Below, piece by piece: positions 17,330-25,833 of a stretch of DNA of 64,000 bases. The stretch's first letter is position 1. Every line of letters starts with the position of its first letter. Position numbers and translations under genes: made by a program. Source of the stretch: Alloyangia pacifica (GTDB taxonomy: Bacteria > Pseudomonadota > Alphaproteobacteria > Rhodobacterales > Rhodobacteraceae); assembly GCF_003111685.1 (NCBI RefSeq), contig NZ_CP022195.1:53531-117530 (forward strand), in the 5' to 3' direction. The notes below the pieces were generated by a model. That model did no database searches and was not told where the DNA came from. It saw nothing but the letters and a program-made list of their open reading frames with translations.

Positions 17330-17887
17330 ATGACACCCCTGACGCCCACGCACGCGCGTGGCCTGCCGCTCTGGCGGAGCCTTGCCTTTGCCCTTGCCGG
17401 CGCCGCGCTGATCACGATTGGGGCCAAGGTCCAGATCCCATTTTGGCCAGTTCCGATGACCCTTCACACGCTGGCGATCTGCCTCGTCGCGGCAGGGCTA
17501 GGGCCGCGGCTCGGGCTTGCTGCCATGACGGCCTATCTCGGCGCGGGTGCGCTCGGGCTGCCGGTGTTTTCGGGCACACCCGAGCGCGGCATCGGTCTCG
17601 CCTACATGATGGGCCCAACCGGCGGCTACCTCGCGGGATACCTGCTGGCGACATCGCTTATCGGCACGCTCGCACGGGGCCGCGGCTGGCTCGGCATGGC
17701 CACGGCGATGGTTGCGGGCCTTGCCCTCGTCTATGCTGTCGGCCTCGCTTGGCTGGCGCTCTTCGTTCCGATCCCGAAGCTGCTCGCCGCGGGACTCACG
17801 CCGTTCGTGCTTGGCGATCTCTTGAAGGTCGCGCTGGCCGCGACGCTGGTTTCAGGCGCGAGCAGTCTGAAAGGGCGCCTTGCATGA
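17330..17887 (+). CDS. bioY: Biotin transporter BioY (S component)
   Basis: 185 residues from the ATG at 17330, with GAGGAG upstream. Six hydrophobic segments and the BioY signatures: [19 protein letters not shown], then [19 protein letters not shown], and [21 protein letters not shown] near the C-terminus. BioY binds biotin in the membrane and works alone or with an EcfAT module. No EcfA/T genes are adjacent. Its stop overlaps the bioB start (ATGA), giving translational coupling. Confidence 0.93.
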   Translation: MTPLTPTHARGLPLWRSLAFALAGAALITIGAKVQIPFWPVPMTLHTLAICLVAAGLGPRLGLAAMTAYLGAGALGLPVFSGTPERGIGLAYMMGPTGGYLAGYLLATSLIGTLARGRGWLGMATAMVAGLALVYAVGLAWLALFVPIPKLLAAGLTPFVLGDLLKVALAATLVSGASSLKGRLA

Positions 17888-18888
17888 TCCGCACGGATTG
17901 GACGATAGCGGAGGCACATGCGATCCACGCCCTGCCCTTTCCTGAGTTGCTGGCGCAGGCGCAGGCCACGCACCGTGCTCATTTCGACCCCACCGAGATC
18001 GAGACCGCCAGCCTCTTGTCGATCAAGACCGGCGGCTGCCCCGAGGATTGCGGCTACTGCTCGCAGTCGGCGCATTATGACACCGGCGTGAAGGCAAGCA
18101 AGCTGATGGGCACAGAGGCGGTTCTTGCAGCCGCGCGACGGGCAAAGGGTGCCGGGGCGCAGCGCTTCTGCATGGGCGCGGCATGGCGCGGCCCCAAGGA
18201 CCGCGATATGGACCATCTTTGCGAAATGGTTCAGGGCGTTGCGGAGCTCGGCCTCGAGACCTGCATGACGCTGGGGATGCTGAGCCCGGAACAGGTGACG
18301 CGGCTGAAGGATGCCGGGCTCGATTTCTACAACCACAACATCGACACCTCCCCCGACTACTACGCGCAAATCGCCACGACCCGGACGATGGACGACCGGC
18401 TGGAGACCCTGGCCCATGTCCGAAACGGCGGGATCCGGGTCTGCTGCGGTGGCATCCTCGGGATGGGCGAATCCGAAGAGGATCGGATCGCGATGCTGGT
18501 AACGCTCGCCACCTTGCCCGAGCATCCCCAGAGCGTTCCGGTGAACCTGTGGAATGATGTCGACGGCGTCCCGGTGCAGGAATACGCCGAACCGGTGGAC
18601 CCCTTTTCGCTTGTCCGGGCGGTGGCGCTTGCACGGATACTCATGCCCGCCTCGGTCGTACGGCTCTCGGCCGGACGCACAAGGATGAGCGACGAGTTAC
18701 AGGCGCTGTGCTTCGTGGCGGGTGCAAACTCGATCTTCGTGGGGGAGCAGTTGCTGACCACAGGCAACCCATCCGCCAGCCAGGATGCGGCGCTTCTGGC
18801 GCGGCTCGGCATGCGCATCGCGAAGGTAGCGCCGCATAGATCGCGCAAGACATCTGCTGACACCGCACGTTTGCATCAACCTTTGTAG
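17884..18888 (+). CDS. bioB: Biotin synthase BioB
   Basis: 334 residues, near the usual length. The radical-SAM cluster motif is [12 protein letters not shown] with Cys52, Cys56 and Cys59; SAM and dethiobiotin contacts appear in [11 protein letters not shown]. Second-cluster ligands fit the Cys of CMGAAW, CMTLGM and [10 protein letters not shown] together with Arg in [11 protein letters not shown]. It inserts sulfur into dethiobiotin. Neighbouring bioF, bioD and bioA are absent, so this plasmid-type locus supplies uptake plus the last step only. An Arg/Ser-rich tail of ~15 residues is unusual. Confidence 0.95.
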   Translation: MIRTDWTIAEAHAIHALPFPELLAQAQATHRAHFDPTEIETASLLSIKTGGCPEDCGYCSQSAHYDTGVKASKLMGTEAVLAAARRAKGAGAQRFCMGAAWRGPKDRDMDHLCEMVQGVAELGLETCMTLGMLSPEQVTRLKDAGLDFYNHNIDTSPDYYAQIATTRTMDDRLETLAHVRNGGIRVCCGGILGMGESEEDRIAMLVTLATLPEHPQSVPVNLWNDVDGVPVQEYAEPVDPFSLVRAVALARILMPASVVRLSAGRTRMSDELQALCFVAGANSIFVGEQLLTTGNPSASQDAALLARLGMRIAKVAPHRSRKTSADTARLHQPL

Positions 18889-18894
18889 AGACTT

Positions 18895-18919
18895 CTGGCG
18901 GGCCTTGATCGCCCGCCAG
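18895..18919 (+). terminator. Hairpin after bioB
   Basis: CTGGCGGGC (18895-18903) and GCCCGCCAG (18911-18919) form a perfect 9-bp stem with a 7-nt loop seven bases after the bioB stop. No clear T-tract follows, so it may rather be a 3' stabilising hairpin. Confidence 0.5.
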
Positions 18920-19145
18920 CACAAACCCCGCTGCCGCTATCTTGGCAACCAGCGAACCGCGAGGGCTCAACGCCTGAGTGTCGCCTTGCCGGTAAGCGGT
19001 CTTGTAGATGGTCTTCGGATGTCTGTTTAGGCGTCCCGGCTGGCCCGCTGCAATCAGCTGACACCCGCAGCCCGTGACCCTGAGGCATGTGCCATGGCGC
19101 GGGACGCTATGATGGAGCTCGGGCCGGAACCCGGCTCCGCATGTG

Positions 19146-20381
19146 TCAGTGTCCGCCCGAGAACACCAGCGTCTGCACCGGCAGGAACAGCATGCGCAAC
19201 CGCAGTCCCGCCGCATGCACCACGCCGATCGTGTCGACCACGTGCAGGAAGATCCGCGTGCCGGTGCCCAACTCCTCATGCTCGAGCCGGTGGTGGTTGT
19301 TGGTATAGAGCATGACGGTACAGCTGCTGCCTGGAGGCACATTGGTCGGCTGATCGGTGTAGAGCGGCTCGAGGTAGACCAGCACGCTGCCGGGGCGCAC
19401 ATCGTCCTGCGGATCGACCAGCCGGTCGCTCGGCCGCAGCTGCCCCGAGGGGATCACGTCCTGGACCTCGGTCACCACCATCGGGATGATGTCGAGGGGT
19501 TTGCTGAGGCAGCCCATCTCGCCGACCATGCCAGCGTGAATAACCTGCGCGGCGATCTGGTTGAAGGCAGCCTGAAACCGCTCCGCCCCTGCGCCGCTCG
19601 GCACGAAGATGCCGGCAGGCCGGGCGAGCGGGCTGATGAAGTCGCCGACCTGAAGCGCAAGCTGTTCGATCCGCCCGTCGACCCCGGCCGAAATCAATGT
19701 CTTGCCCAGCTCGGCCTCGGCCAGCGCCAGCTGCGCGCGGGCGCTTTCGAGCTTGGCGGGCAGCACCTCATCGATCCGTTGCTGGGCGCTTTCCTTCTGC
19801 AGCTCGGCGGCGCGCAGTTGCGCCTCGCGCTGGTCGACCAGGTTCTCGAAACGCTCGATATCCACCAGGCGAACGGCGCTCGATCCCTGGTCGCGCAACT
19901 GCTCATTGCGCTGCAGCTCTTCCTGCGCCTGTACAAGCGCCGCGCGGGCCTGGGCGATTCCCGCGTCGGCCTGCGCCAGATCGGTTTCAGCCAGCTTTGC
20001 GGAAGCCTCGGTTTCGGCCAGCAGCGCCAGCGCCGCATCGACCTGCGCCTGCTGCGACAGCCCGTCGAGCCGCACCAGCGGATCTCCCGCCGAGACCTTT
20101 TGGTTGTTCACCACGTAAATGTCCGAGACCCGCCCGCTCACCTGCGGCAGGATGGTCACTGTGCGGAAATAGGAGGACACTGACATGCTGGCCGGGTGGT
20201 AGTAGAAGAGCACAGTGATCAGCGAGACGGTCAGGAAGATCCAGAGCGTCAGCCCCCAGCGCAGCTCGTACCACACCGAGAAAAGCGTCAGCTCGTGTCC
20301 AAACCGCTTCCCCTGCCCGTAGCGGCGATAGAGATAGTCCGGCACCAGCGAGACAAGCGAACAAAGGATGGCTTCGAGCAA
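19146..20381 (-). CDS. HlyD-family membrane fusion/secretion protein (YiaV-like)
   Basis: 411 residues, apparently starting at TTG (20379-20381) just after the upstream gene's stop. N-terminal cytoplasmic stretch, one transmembrane helix (LTLWIFLTVSLITVLFYY), then a beta-lipoyl half (VSGRVSDIYVVNNQKVSAGD), a ~110-residue coiled-coil hairpin rich in Ala, Gln and Glu, the second lipoyl half (ISAGVDGRIEQLALQVGD) and a beta-barrel region. Such adaptors bridge inner-membrane pumps to outer-membrane channels. No ATPase or permease is adjacent; the small membrane protein encoded next to it recalls the E. coli YiaV-YiaW pair. Confidence 0.85.
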   Translation of the reverse strand: MLEAILCSLVSLVPDYLYRRYGQGKRFGHELTLFSVWYELRWGLTLWIFLTVSLITVLFYYHPASMSVSSYFRTVTILPQVSGRVSDIYVVNNQKVSAGDPLVRLDGLSQQAQVDAALALLAETEASAKLAETDLAQADAGIAQARAALVQAQEELQRNEQLRDQGSSAVRLVDIERFENLVDQREAQLRAAELQKESAQQRIDEVLPAKLESARAQLALAEAELGKTLISAGVDGRIEQLALQVGDFISPLARPAGIFVPSGAGAERFQAAFNQIAAQVIHAGMVGEMGCLSKPLDIIPMVVTEVQDVIPSGQLRPSDRLVDPQDDVRPGSVLVYLEPLYTDQPTNVPPGSSCTVMLYTNNHHRLEHEELGTGTRIFLHVVDTIGVVHAAGLRLRMLFLPVQTLVFSGGH

Positions 20382-20383
20382 AA

Positions 20384-20818
20384 TCAGGCCTCCCCGTCGC
20401 GATGGCGGAACGCAGGCTCCGCAGCCGGGGCAGAACCATCGGGCTGCGGAATGTCCTCCTCCACGGGCCGGCCGGCGAGCCGTGCGAGAGAGCGGGCGAT
20501 CGACTGCAGCGGCGACAGCATGTCGGGGAACTGAAAGCCCGCCACCAGCACCGCTGCGACCCAGAACAGGTTGTTGTGGGTGAACAGCGCCAGCAATGCG
20601 AGGATGCCGACGATCTGCAATTGCGGGTGGCTCGACTTGTGCGCCATGCGCTCGGGGATCGCATGCAGCGTCAGGTATATGACCCCAAGGCCGATGACGA
20701 GCGCGATGCCGAAAACCGTCATCACCGTGAACAAAGTATCAGTGCCATCAGCGCCGACCACGTACCCGGGAATGTGGTCAGGAGCCAATGGGTGAACCGC
20801 GATCGCTTCCACTGCCAT
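20384..20818 (-). CDS. Small inner-membrane protein, DUF3302/YiaW-like
   Basis: About 144 residues with two hydrophobic helices. The centre (LHAIPERMAHKSSHPQLQIV, then LLALFTHNNLFWVAAVLVAG) fits the DUF3302 pattern of YiaW (HDIPxxIAxKxNHP...). The start is uncertain: a TTG at 20831-20833, the ATG at 20816-20818, or a GTG six bases after AAGGGG at 20810-20812. It ends three bases before the HlyD start, so the two proteins probably form one complex. The Asp/Pro-rich C-terminal tail is likely cytoplasmic. Confidence 0.65.
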   Translation of the reverse strand: MAVEAIAVHPLAPDHIPGYVVGADGTDTLFTVMTVFGIALVIGLGVIYLTLHAIPERMAHKSSHPQLQIVGILALLALFTHNNLFWVAAVLVAGFQFPDMLSPLQSIARSLARLAGRPVEEDIPQPDGSAPAAEPAFRHRDGEA

Positions 20819-21069
20819 CCCCTTAGAATTCAATCAATTGCTTTAGAGTAGGCAGATTCGCGTCGGGTCGGTTAGCTTTTTCGCCCCACGTCCTTTTTCT
20901 GGTCAAAGCCTACCCGAGCCCGCCCCGGGACACCTGGCGGTCGCCTTGAAAGTCGGCAGCACAGGTTCCGATGGACTCTTGACCCAGGCTCGGGCCGGAA
21001 CAGCGATTTCGGCAGGGCTTGCAAAGAGCAGACGCCTGTTTCAGCGCCTGCCACTTGGCACGCCGCCCG

Positions 21070-21321
21070 TCAAACCATGGCGGCTTGCTTGAAACCTGCC
21101 AAACGGGCGGCCTTCAGGAACGCGTTGCGGGCATCGTCGACGGAGTTCATGCAGTCCATGGCCGCCTCGACCTTCGCCAAGGCGGTTTGCTGTGCAGCAT
21201 CGGCCACCGGCCATTTGCGACGCAGCCAGTAATGCACCTTCTCGATCGTGCAGAAGCGCGTGACGTCCCCGTCTTTCGGGTCGATCAGGATGAGGGGGTC
21301 TCCCCAGAAAATTTCCATCAT
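21070..21321 (-). CDS. DUF982-domain protein
   Basis: 83 residues from the ATG at 21319-21321, before which lies GAGA; longer frames lack support. The C-terminal half, with KVEAAMDCMNSVDDARNAFL and KAARLAGF, fits DUF982, a small alphaproteobacterial family common on plasmids and near stress genes. Function is unknown. It is monocistronic as far as can be seen. Confidence 0.7.
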   Translation of the reverse strand: MMEIFWGDPLILIDPKDGDVTRFCTIEKVHYWLRRKWPVADAAQQTALAKVEAAMDCMNSVDDARNAFLKAARLAGFKQAAMV

Positions 21322-21704
21322 GTGTGTTCTCTTTCGTATTCGTGAAGCCACGGTGCCGCCGATTGCGGCCTCTCTTGCGAGGAGACCAATCAGGGGTGCC
21401 TGCGGCGTTGTAAGATGTCCGGACGCGGGACCGCTCATGCGCTCCGGGTGGCCGGATTGATCCTGACCACGGCGTCTTCATTTTAGCGGGCGTCTAGGGT
21501 GAGAGGCGCCCGGCCGGAGTTCGAGGCGCAAATGGTTCTGCGCCACCAGCCAGACCCTTGGGTCCGCCGGAAACTCTCAGGCCCGAATTCGCTCAAGGTT
21601 GATCGTTGCGGCGGGGGTCCGCCCAGCGATGACCTGAATGAGCCATGTTGACCAACATTGGCCCATCTCGCGGCGCCCGAAAGGGCAAGCCGCCGGATCG
21701 GATT
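21322..21704. other. Intergenic stretch without recognisable gene
   Basis: About 380 bp between two minus-strand small genes. Frames on both strands are short and lack motifs. It presumably contains the promoter of the DUF982 gene; no hairpin or RNA gene stands out. Confidence 0.4.
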
Positions 21705-21869
21705 TTACTCCGACTTTTCCTCGGTCGGCTGCGCTTCGGGCTTCGGAACCGGTGTCGGCGCCGTCCGCGTTCTCTGATAGCCGAACGTCTTTGCTCCGGG
21801 CCGTTTCTTTGCCGGCTGGCTCAGGAAGTCCTTGAGGTCCAGCTGCTTTTTCGAAGGCGAATAGCCCAT
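21705..21869 (-). CDS. Small basic Pro-rich protein, unknown
   Basis: 54 residues from the ATG at 21867-21869 with GGAGAGAG six bases upstream, an excellent ribosome site. The sequence begins MGYSPSKKQLDLKDFLSQPA, continues with a Lys/Arg-rich centre (KKRPGAKTFGYQRTRT) and ends in a Pro/Glu tail. High GC third positions support coding. I do not recognise the family; such peptides near csp genes may bind nucleic acid, which is only a guess from charge. Confidence 0.5.
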   Translation of the reverse strand: MGYSPSKKQLDLKDFLSQPAKKRPGAKTFGYQRTRTAPTPVPKPEAQPTEEKSE

Positions 21870-22116
21870 GTCTCTCTCCTCTAAATCCTCAAAGTGAATG
21901 GAAGCTGCCGCAGGGCAAGCCCTGCAGCAACTCCTCCAGGTAAGACTGATGCGGAATGGTCGAGGCCCACAGGATGGACCAGTCCACTCGACGCGCTCAC
22001 CCGGAAATCCGATCTGCCTGGCCCGAAGCTTGCGGGCCGGTCAAACCGTCGTCTGCAATCGTGGCACGGCATCCCACGGGCAATCCACCCGTTCGGCGCC
22101 GGCCACGTCTTGGCGA

Positions 22117-22344
22117 TCACGTCTTGTCGCGCGCTTCGCGTGCAGCTTTGAGACGCTCCAGTTTCTCGGCGCGCTCGTCGGCTTCTTCTTGCAAGACGCG
22201 CTTGGCGCCCGCCGTGATCTTGTCGAGCTGGGTTTCCGGCCCGGTCCGCTTCTCACCAGACGTCCCTTTGGGCTGCGGCGGCTTCCCGCCGTTCCCGGTC
22301 TGCGCCGGAATGCCCTTCAGCAGATCGTCCAGCGAGCGCTTCAA
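22117..22344 (-). CDS. Small charged protein translationally coupled to the cold-shock gene
   Basis: 75 residues. The only available start is a TTG (22342-22344) that overlaps the TGA of the cold-shock gene, so expression would depend on coupling. The N-terminal half has LDDLLKGIPAQTG and a Pro/Gly/Lys linker; the C-terminal half is a strongly charged helix (QEEADERAEKLERLKAAREA) with coiled-coil character. Family unknown to me. Coupling to a CspA-like RNA chaperone suggests a partner or co-regulated factor. Confidence 0.6.
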   Translation of the reverse strand: MKRSLDDLLKGIPAQTGNGGKPPQPKGTSGEKRTGPETQLDKITAGAKRVLQEEADERAEKLERLKAAREARDKT

Positions 22345-22547
22345 GCCAGGGCCAGATTGCTGGCGGACTCGCGGCCGTCGCGACCGGTCTCGACATCGAA
22401 GGTCACTGCCTGACCGTCGTCGATGCGCGGAATCCCGGCACGTTCAAGCGCCGTGATGTGCAGGAAGATATCCTTGTCGCCGCTTTCCGGCGCGATAAAG
22501 CCGAAGCCTTTGGTGCTGTTGAACCATTTTACGGTGCCATTGGCCAT
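22341..22547 (-). CDS. Cold-shock domain protein (CspA family)
   Basis: 68 residues, a complete CSD: MANGTVKWFNSTKGFGFIAP contains RNP1 (KGFGFI) and DIFLHITALERAGI the RNP2 region. It lacks extra domains. An RNA chaperone role in cold or stationary phase is the family function. A GGAGACTAC site lies just before the ATG, and ~250 bp of non-coding DNA upstream can hold a regulated leader. Confidence 0.95.
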   Translation of the reverse strand: MANGTVKWFNSTKGFGFIAPESGDKDIFLHITALERAGIPRIDDGQAVTFDVETGRDGRESASNLALA

Positions 22548-22795
22548 GTCCGTAGTCTCCTGAATATGCTGCCCACGACATGCGGCAGCCCGGCAAATGT
22601 CGATCCAAGACGATCAACCGAAACCGGGTTAGCGGAAGCAGCATTTCGAAGAGAAAAGCGTAAGCTCAATACATGTGGAGACTGCCGCGCAGGTTTACAA
22701 GGACAATCGGAAGTTGGTGAAAATTAAAGTCTGCCCGGGCGAGGCCGATGCACCCGGCACGGGGCCCATCTCTTGGGCAGCTTCCGATCTGCGGT

Positions 22796-23668
22796 TCAGG
22801 GACCATCCACGCTTACGCTCACCCCCACCTCCAGAGAGAGAAGATCGCACCCCGTCCCGTAGTACCCGCCACTCACCGGCGTCACCTGGGCGATGTTGCG
22901 CGCGACCGCCACCGGGATGAGGTTCGCCGACCCGACGGAGCGATTGGTCGGGTCGAAAGCGATCCAACCCGCCCCGGGAACGAAGACCTCGACCCAGGCA
23001 TGGGTCGATCCCGCGCCGAATGAGCCAAGGTTTTCCCCTGCGGGGTCGTGCAGATAACCGGAGACGAGCCGCGCGCCAAAGCCAAGCGTGCGCACAGCCT
23101 CGGCAAAGAGGACCGCGAGATCCCGGCACGAGCCCCAGCCTCTGTCCAGGGTCTCGAGCGGCCCCTGGGTCCCTTCCGACGAGCGGCTTTGATAGGAAAC
23201 CCAGGCGTTCACCCCGTTCGCCACGTCCTTGAGCAGCGACAGGGTGTCGGTCGGCCCTTCCATCACAAAGCTATCCACCCAGCGTGCCAGCCTGCCGGCG
23301 TCGTCCGCATACTGGGGCTGGGCAAGCGGCCCGAGATCGGTCCAATGATCGCCCTCGTAACGAAAGGGATAGGACGCCGCAGAGGCGGCAATCGCAAAGA
23401 CCGGCCAAGTCGGAGCGCTCAACTCCACCGTCATCCGCGATTGGATGCACAAAAGCTCGGAGGAGGTGTCGAAGGTGGCCGATGCGACCGCGTTGCCAGC
23501 GACGTCCTGAGCCCAGTCGATCCGAGCGGAGGGTGAGATCTGCAGATCGAATGCGACCAGGCGCAGGTCTCTCGTCTCTCGGGGGCGGAGCATCAGGCGA
23601 TGGGGGCCAATGGCCACGGCCTTTCCGTAGCGATACGTTGTGATGTGCGAGATGCTCAGCGTTGTCAT
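22796..23668 (-). CDS. Transglutaminase-like protein with N-terminal beta domain
   Basis: 290 residues from the ATG at 23666-23668. The N-terminal ~90 residues match the bacterial transglutaminase-like N domain (TTYRYGKAVAIGPHRLMLRP). The catalytic core shows Cys in GWGSCRDLAVLFAEAVR, His in GSTHAWVEVFVPG and Asp in IAFDPTNR, so the Cys-His-Asp triad is complete. These cytoplasmic enzymes are probably peptidases or amidases; natural substrates are unknown. It lies nine bases downstream of a zinc-ribbon gene and ends the minus-strand run that also encodes a second, variant transglutaminase. Confidence 0.88.
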   Translation of the reverse strand: MTTLSISHITTYRYGKAVAIGPHRLMLRPRETRDLRLVAFDLQISPSARIDWAQDVAGNAVASATFDTSSELLCIQSRMTVELSAPTWPVFAIAASAASYPFRYEGDHWTDLGPLAQPQYADDAGRLARWVDSFVMEGPTDTLSLLKDVANGVNAWVSYQSRSSEGTQGPLETLDRGWGSCRDLAVLFAEAVRTLGFGARLVSGYLHDPAGENLGSFGAGSTHAWVEVFVPGAGWIAFDPTNRSVGSANLIPVAVARNIAQVTPVSGGYYGTGCDLLSLEVGVSVSVDGP

Positions 23669-23676
23669 GAGAGCTC

Positions 23677-23889
23677 CTATGGCCCCACGCCGGAGGCGCG
23701 ATGCCGGGCACGGCCCGAGTCGGCCGGCAGGGACGATCGCCAGGTGGCCGACCGTTTGCAGTGACCACAGATTCTCTCGCCGAAACCCGTGCTCAAGAAA
23801 CGCGCGCCGCAGCGCAAACACTTGCGCTCCGCCTCCACGTCACCGCGGGCCTTGGTCAGAGCCGGCCGCCTCTCTTCGTCTTCGGTCAT
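23677..23889 (-). CDS. Small zinc-ribbon protein
   Basis: 70 residues with one four-Cys ribbon: KCLRCGARFLSTGFGERICG plus HCKR, i.e. CxxC-x14-CxxC. The rest is charged and probably disordered. Its ATG overlaps the stop of the preceding gene by the ATGA arrangement, and the next gene follows directly, so it belongs to the operon. The role could be nucleic-acid or protein binding; nothing more specific can be said. Confidence 0.7.
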   Translation of the reverse strand: MTEDEERRPALTKARGDVEAERKCLRCGARFLSTGFGERICGHCKRSATWRSSLPADSGRARHRASGVGP

Positions 23890-24191
23890 AGTGTCGGTCC
23901 TTCGCCTTCCTTGAGCAGGTCGAGATCCTTGAGCGCCTCTTCGATGATCGTCTGGATCATGGCCTCTCTGATCTCAGGCTCATTCTGGTGTTGCCGCAGC
24001 AGGATACGCACTTGCTCCATCGCCTCGATCCACCGGCGCAGTGAATCTGCCAGCAACATCACGTCGATTTCGACGCCGCTGTGATCGAGATGGGCCAGAA
24101 GTCCGGAATTCGCCGCCATACGGCGAATGCGGCTTTCGAGCCGACCACTGGGCGTCCTGTGGCGGTCGAGATCGATGGGAAGGTTTGTCAT
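23886..24191 (-). CDS. Hypothetical helical protein
   Basis: 101 residues from the ATG at 24189-24191, directly after AAGGAG-like purines; the longer frame to 24389 has no support. It starts MTNLPIDLDRHRTPSGRLES and is mainly helical after residue 40 (LADSLRRWIEAMEQVRILLR, IREAMIQTIIEEALKDLDLL), with an acidic end. I do not recognise it. It overlaps the zinc-ribbon gene and belongs to the same operon. Confidence 0.6.
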   Translation of the reverse strand: MTNLPIDLDRHRTPSGRLESRIRRMAANSGLLAHLDHSGVEIDVMLLADSLRRWIEAMEQVRILLRQHQNEPEIREAMIQTIIEEALKDLDLLKEGEGPTL

Positions 24192-24255
24192 GGTCCGGCT
24201 CCCCGAAGTGCCAGCTCCACCGCCCGCCCCCAGAACCGGCGCGTATCGAGATGCA

Positions 24256-24750
24256 TCATTCACCGATGCCCGGCCGAGAAGACCCCGAAAAGGGGAACAC
24301 GTCGGGCTTGCTGCCCGCGCCTCTGGCAGGAGGGTGGGCACCTTGGGCACGATGCAAGGGACTGCCGCTTGTGGGTGATCTTGTGGCATAATAGTGGCGC
24401 AGCTCTCGCTCGCTGACGCCGTCCGCCAGCATAACCATCCGAATGAGCGGATCCGCCAGCATCTTCTCGAGGAAAGTGTCTCTCAGCTCCGTTTCCCCCA
24501 TCCTGTCGGTCGCCATGGCCTGCTCCAGCTCGCCAAGCGGGACGGTCAGGGTGCGTGCGAGGCCCGGGTGAGCGATCTGGGGGTGCAGATGGACGAGAAC
24601 CGACGCGGCAAGGCTTTCGTCGGCTCTCACGGTACCTATGCTCAGCAATTCGCTCTCGATGAGGTACTCGCCAGCTGGCAGTGTTTCATCAAAGCTCTCG
24701 AGCTCAAAGGGTTTGTGAAAGACGACGATGGTGGGGATCGGAGTGGTCAT
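24256..24750 (-). CDS. Hypothetical protein in transglutaminase operon
   Basis: 164 residues. The first ~130 look folded: strands (TIVVFHKPFELESF, PAGEYLIESELLSIG) followed by helices (LGELEQAMATDRMGETELRD, MLADGVSERELRHYY). The C-terminal ~35 residues are Pro/Ser/Gly-rich and probably disordered. No family recognised. Its start overlaps the end of the small gene upstream. Confidence 0.6.
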   Translation of the reverse strand: MTTPIPTIVVFHKPFELESFDETLPAGEYLIESELLSIGTVRADESLAASVLVHLHPQIAHPGLARTLTVPLGELEQAMATDRMGETELRDTFLEKMLADPLIRMVMLADGVSERELRHYYATRSPTSGSPLHRAQGAHPPARGAGSKPDVFPFSGSSRPGIGE

Positions 24751-24878
24751 GTCTGGTCTCCCGGCAAAACTCTTGGTCGTAAGGCTGTGGGCGGAATAGC
24801 GAAGCGTCTCCGCTGATCTGGCGCAGCCACCAGTGGATCCTTGCGTGTCAGGCCAAAGAGAGCGTCAGGCACCTCCAT
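24747..24878 (-). CDS. Possible 43-residue protein between two operon genes
   Basis: The ATG at 24876-24878 opens MEVPDALFGLTRKDPLVAAP and the frame ends in an ATGA overlap with the following gene. The overlap and spacing (16 bp from the upstream stop) favour a real small gene, but length and lack of motifs leave doubt. Confidence 0.35.
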   Translation of the reverse strand: MEVPDALFGLTRKDPLVAAPDQRRRFAIPPTALRPRVLPGDQT

Positions 24879-24894
24879 GAAGCTGGAAAAGGCG

Positions 24895-25728
24895 TCACTC
24901 CACAGTTTCTGGATTGCCGGCCAGCTCTGCCTCCTCGGTCCAGACCTGGAAGCCGGTGAGCGTGTTCGGCCCAAACGTCTGTGTCAGCGGAACGTCCGCC
25001 GCGTCTCGACCCCGGGCAATAAGAATTCGCGCGGTCCGACGCGTGTTGTTTCGCGGATCGAAGACCCACCAGCGCCCGTCGAGGAACACTTCCATCCAGG
25101 CCGCGAAATCGCCCGGGGGGTGCGGCTCCGGCTCACCAATGTCGCTCAGGTAGCCCGTGCAGTATCGGGCGGGGATGTTCATGCACCGGCAGAAGGTGAT
25201 CGCGAGATGCGCAAAGTCGCGGCACACGCCATGCCGGGCGGACAGGGCCTGTGACGCCGTGCGCGTCGCATCGGCCTTCATGTAATCGAATCTGATCGTC
25301 TGGTGGACGTGGTCACAGATGGCTTGGACTCGCGCCCAGCCCGGGGGGGTGCCTTCGAAAAGCTGCCACGCCTGCTCGGATAGGATGTCGGTATCGCAGT
25401 AGCGGCTTCCCAGCAGGAACACGAGCGTCTCGAACGGCAGGTCTTCGACATTGTGCTGGCGTGCCCCCGGAAACGTCGGATCGGGCTGCCCGGTATCGCG
25501 AAAGATGCCGCTGCTGGACAAGGTGAACTCCCCGGCCGGGGCAAGCATCCGGGTACACCAGTTGCCGAAGCCGTCGCGATAGCTTTCGAGCGAGACGCTG
25601 GGGGAGGTGACAAGATAGTCCGCCTGCTCAAGATCGCCGAAGCGTGAGTAGTGGACGTTCAGCATCGCGATCAATGGTGTCGGCTGCACGAAGGTATATT
25701 GCAGGCGGCAGCCTATTTTAACTCGCAT
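24895..25728 (-). CDS. Transglutaminase-like cysteine protease homologue with altered triad
   Basis: 277 residues. N-terminal beta domain (KIGCRLQYTFVQPTPLIAML), then the core with Cys in ARHGVCRDFAHLAITFCRCM and Asp in RWWVFDPRNN. At the position where the first operon enzyme has His (STHAWVEVF), this protein has GDFAAWMEVFL, i.e. Ala. Either the protein is not a peptidase or another residue substitutes; I recall relatives with similar sequences, so it may be a subfamily trait. It is encoded upstream of the complete transglutaminase with small genes between, suggesting cooperation of the two. Confidence 0.85.
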   Translation of the reverse strand: MRVKIGCRLQYTFVQPTPLIAMLNVHYSRFGDLEQADYLVTSPSVSLESYRDGFGNWCTRMLAPAGEFTLSSSGIFRDTGQPDPTFPGARQHNVEDLPFETLVFLLGSRYCDTDILSEQAWQLFEGTPPGWARVQAICDHVHQTIRFDYMKADATRTASQALSARHGVCRDFAHLAITFCRCMNIPARYCTGYLSDIGEPEPHPPGDFAAWMEVFLDGRWWVFDPRNNTRRTARILIARGRDAADVPLTQTFGPNTLTGFQVWTEEAELAGNPETVE

Positions 25729-25833
25729 TTGGATCTCCTTGGCGCCGCATGGGCGCTGATGGTTAGCGGCGAAACTGGCCAGCGCAGGAACGTTGAGAAA
25801 GCGCGCCTCGGGACTGCGGGGGCGGGATGCGGA

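Noticed and set aside
19143..20183. 346-codon plus-strand frame over the HlyD gene
   Set aside because: It is the antisense shadow of a clear membrane fusion protein; composition is low in hydrophobic order and shows no domain.
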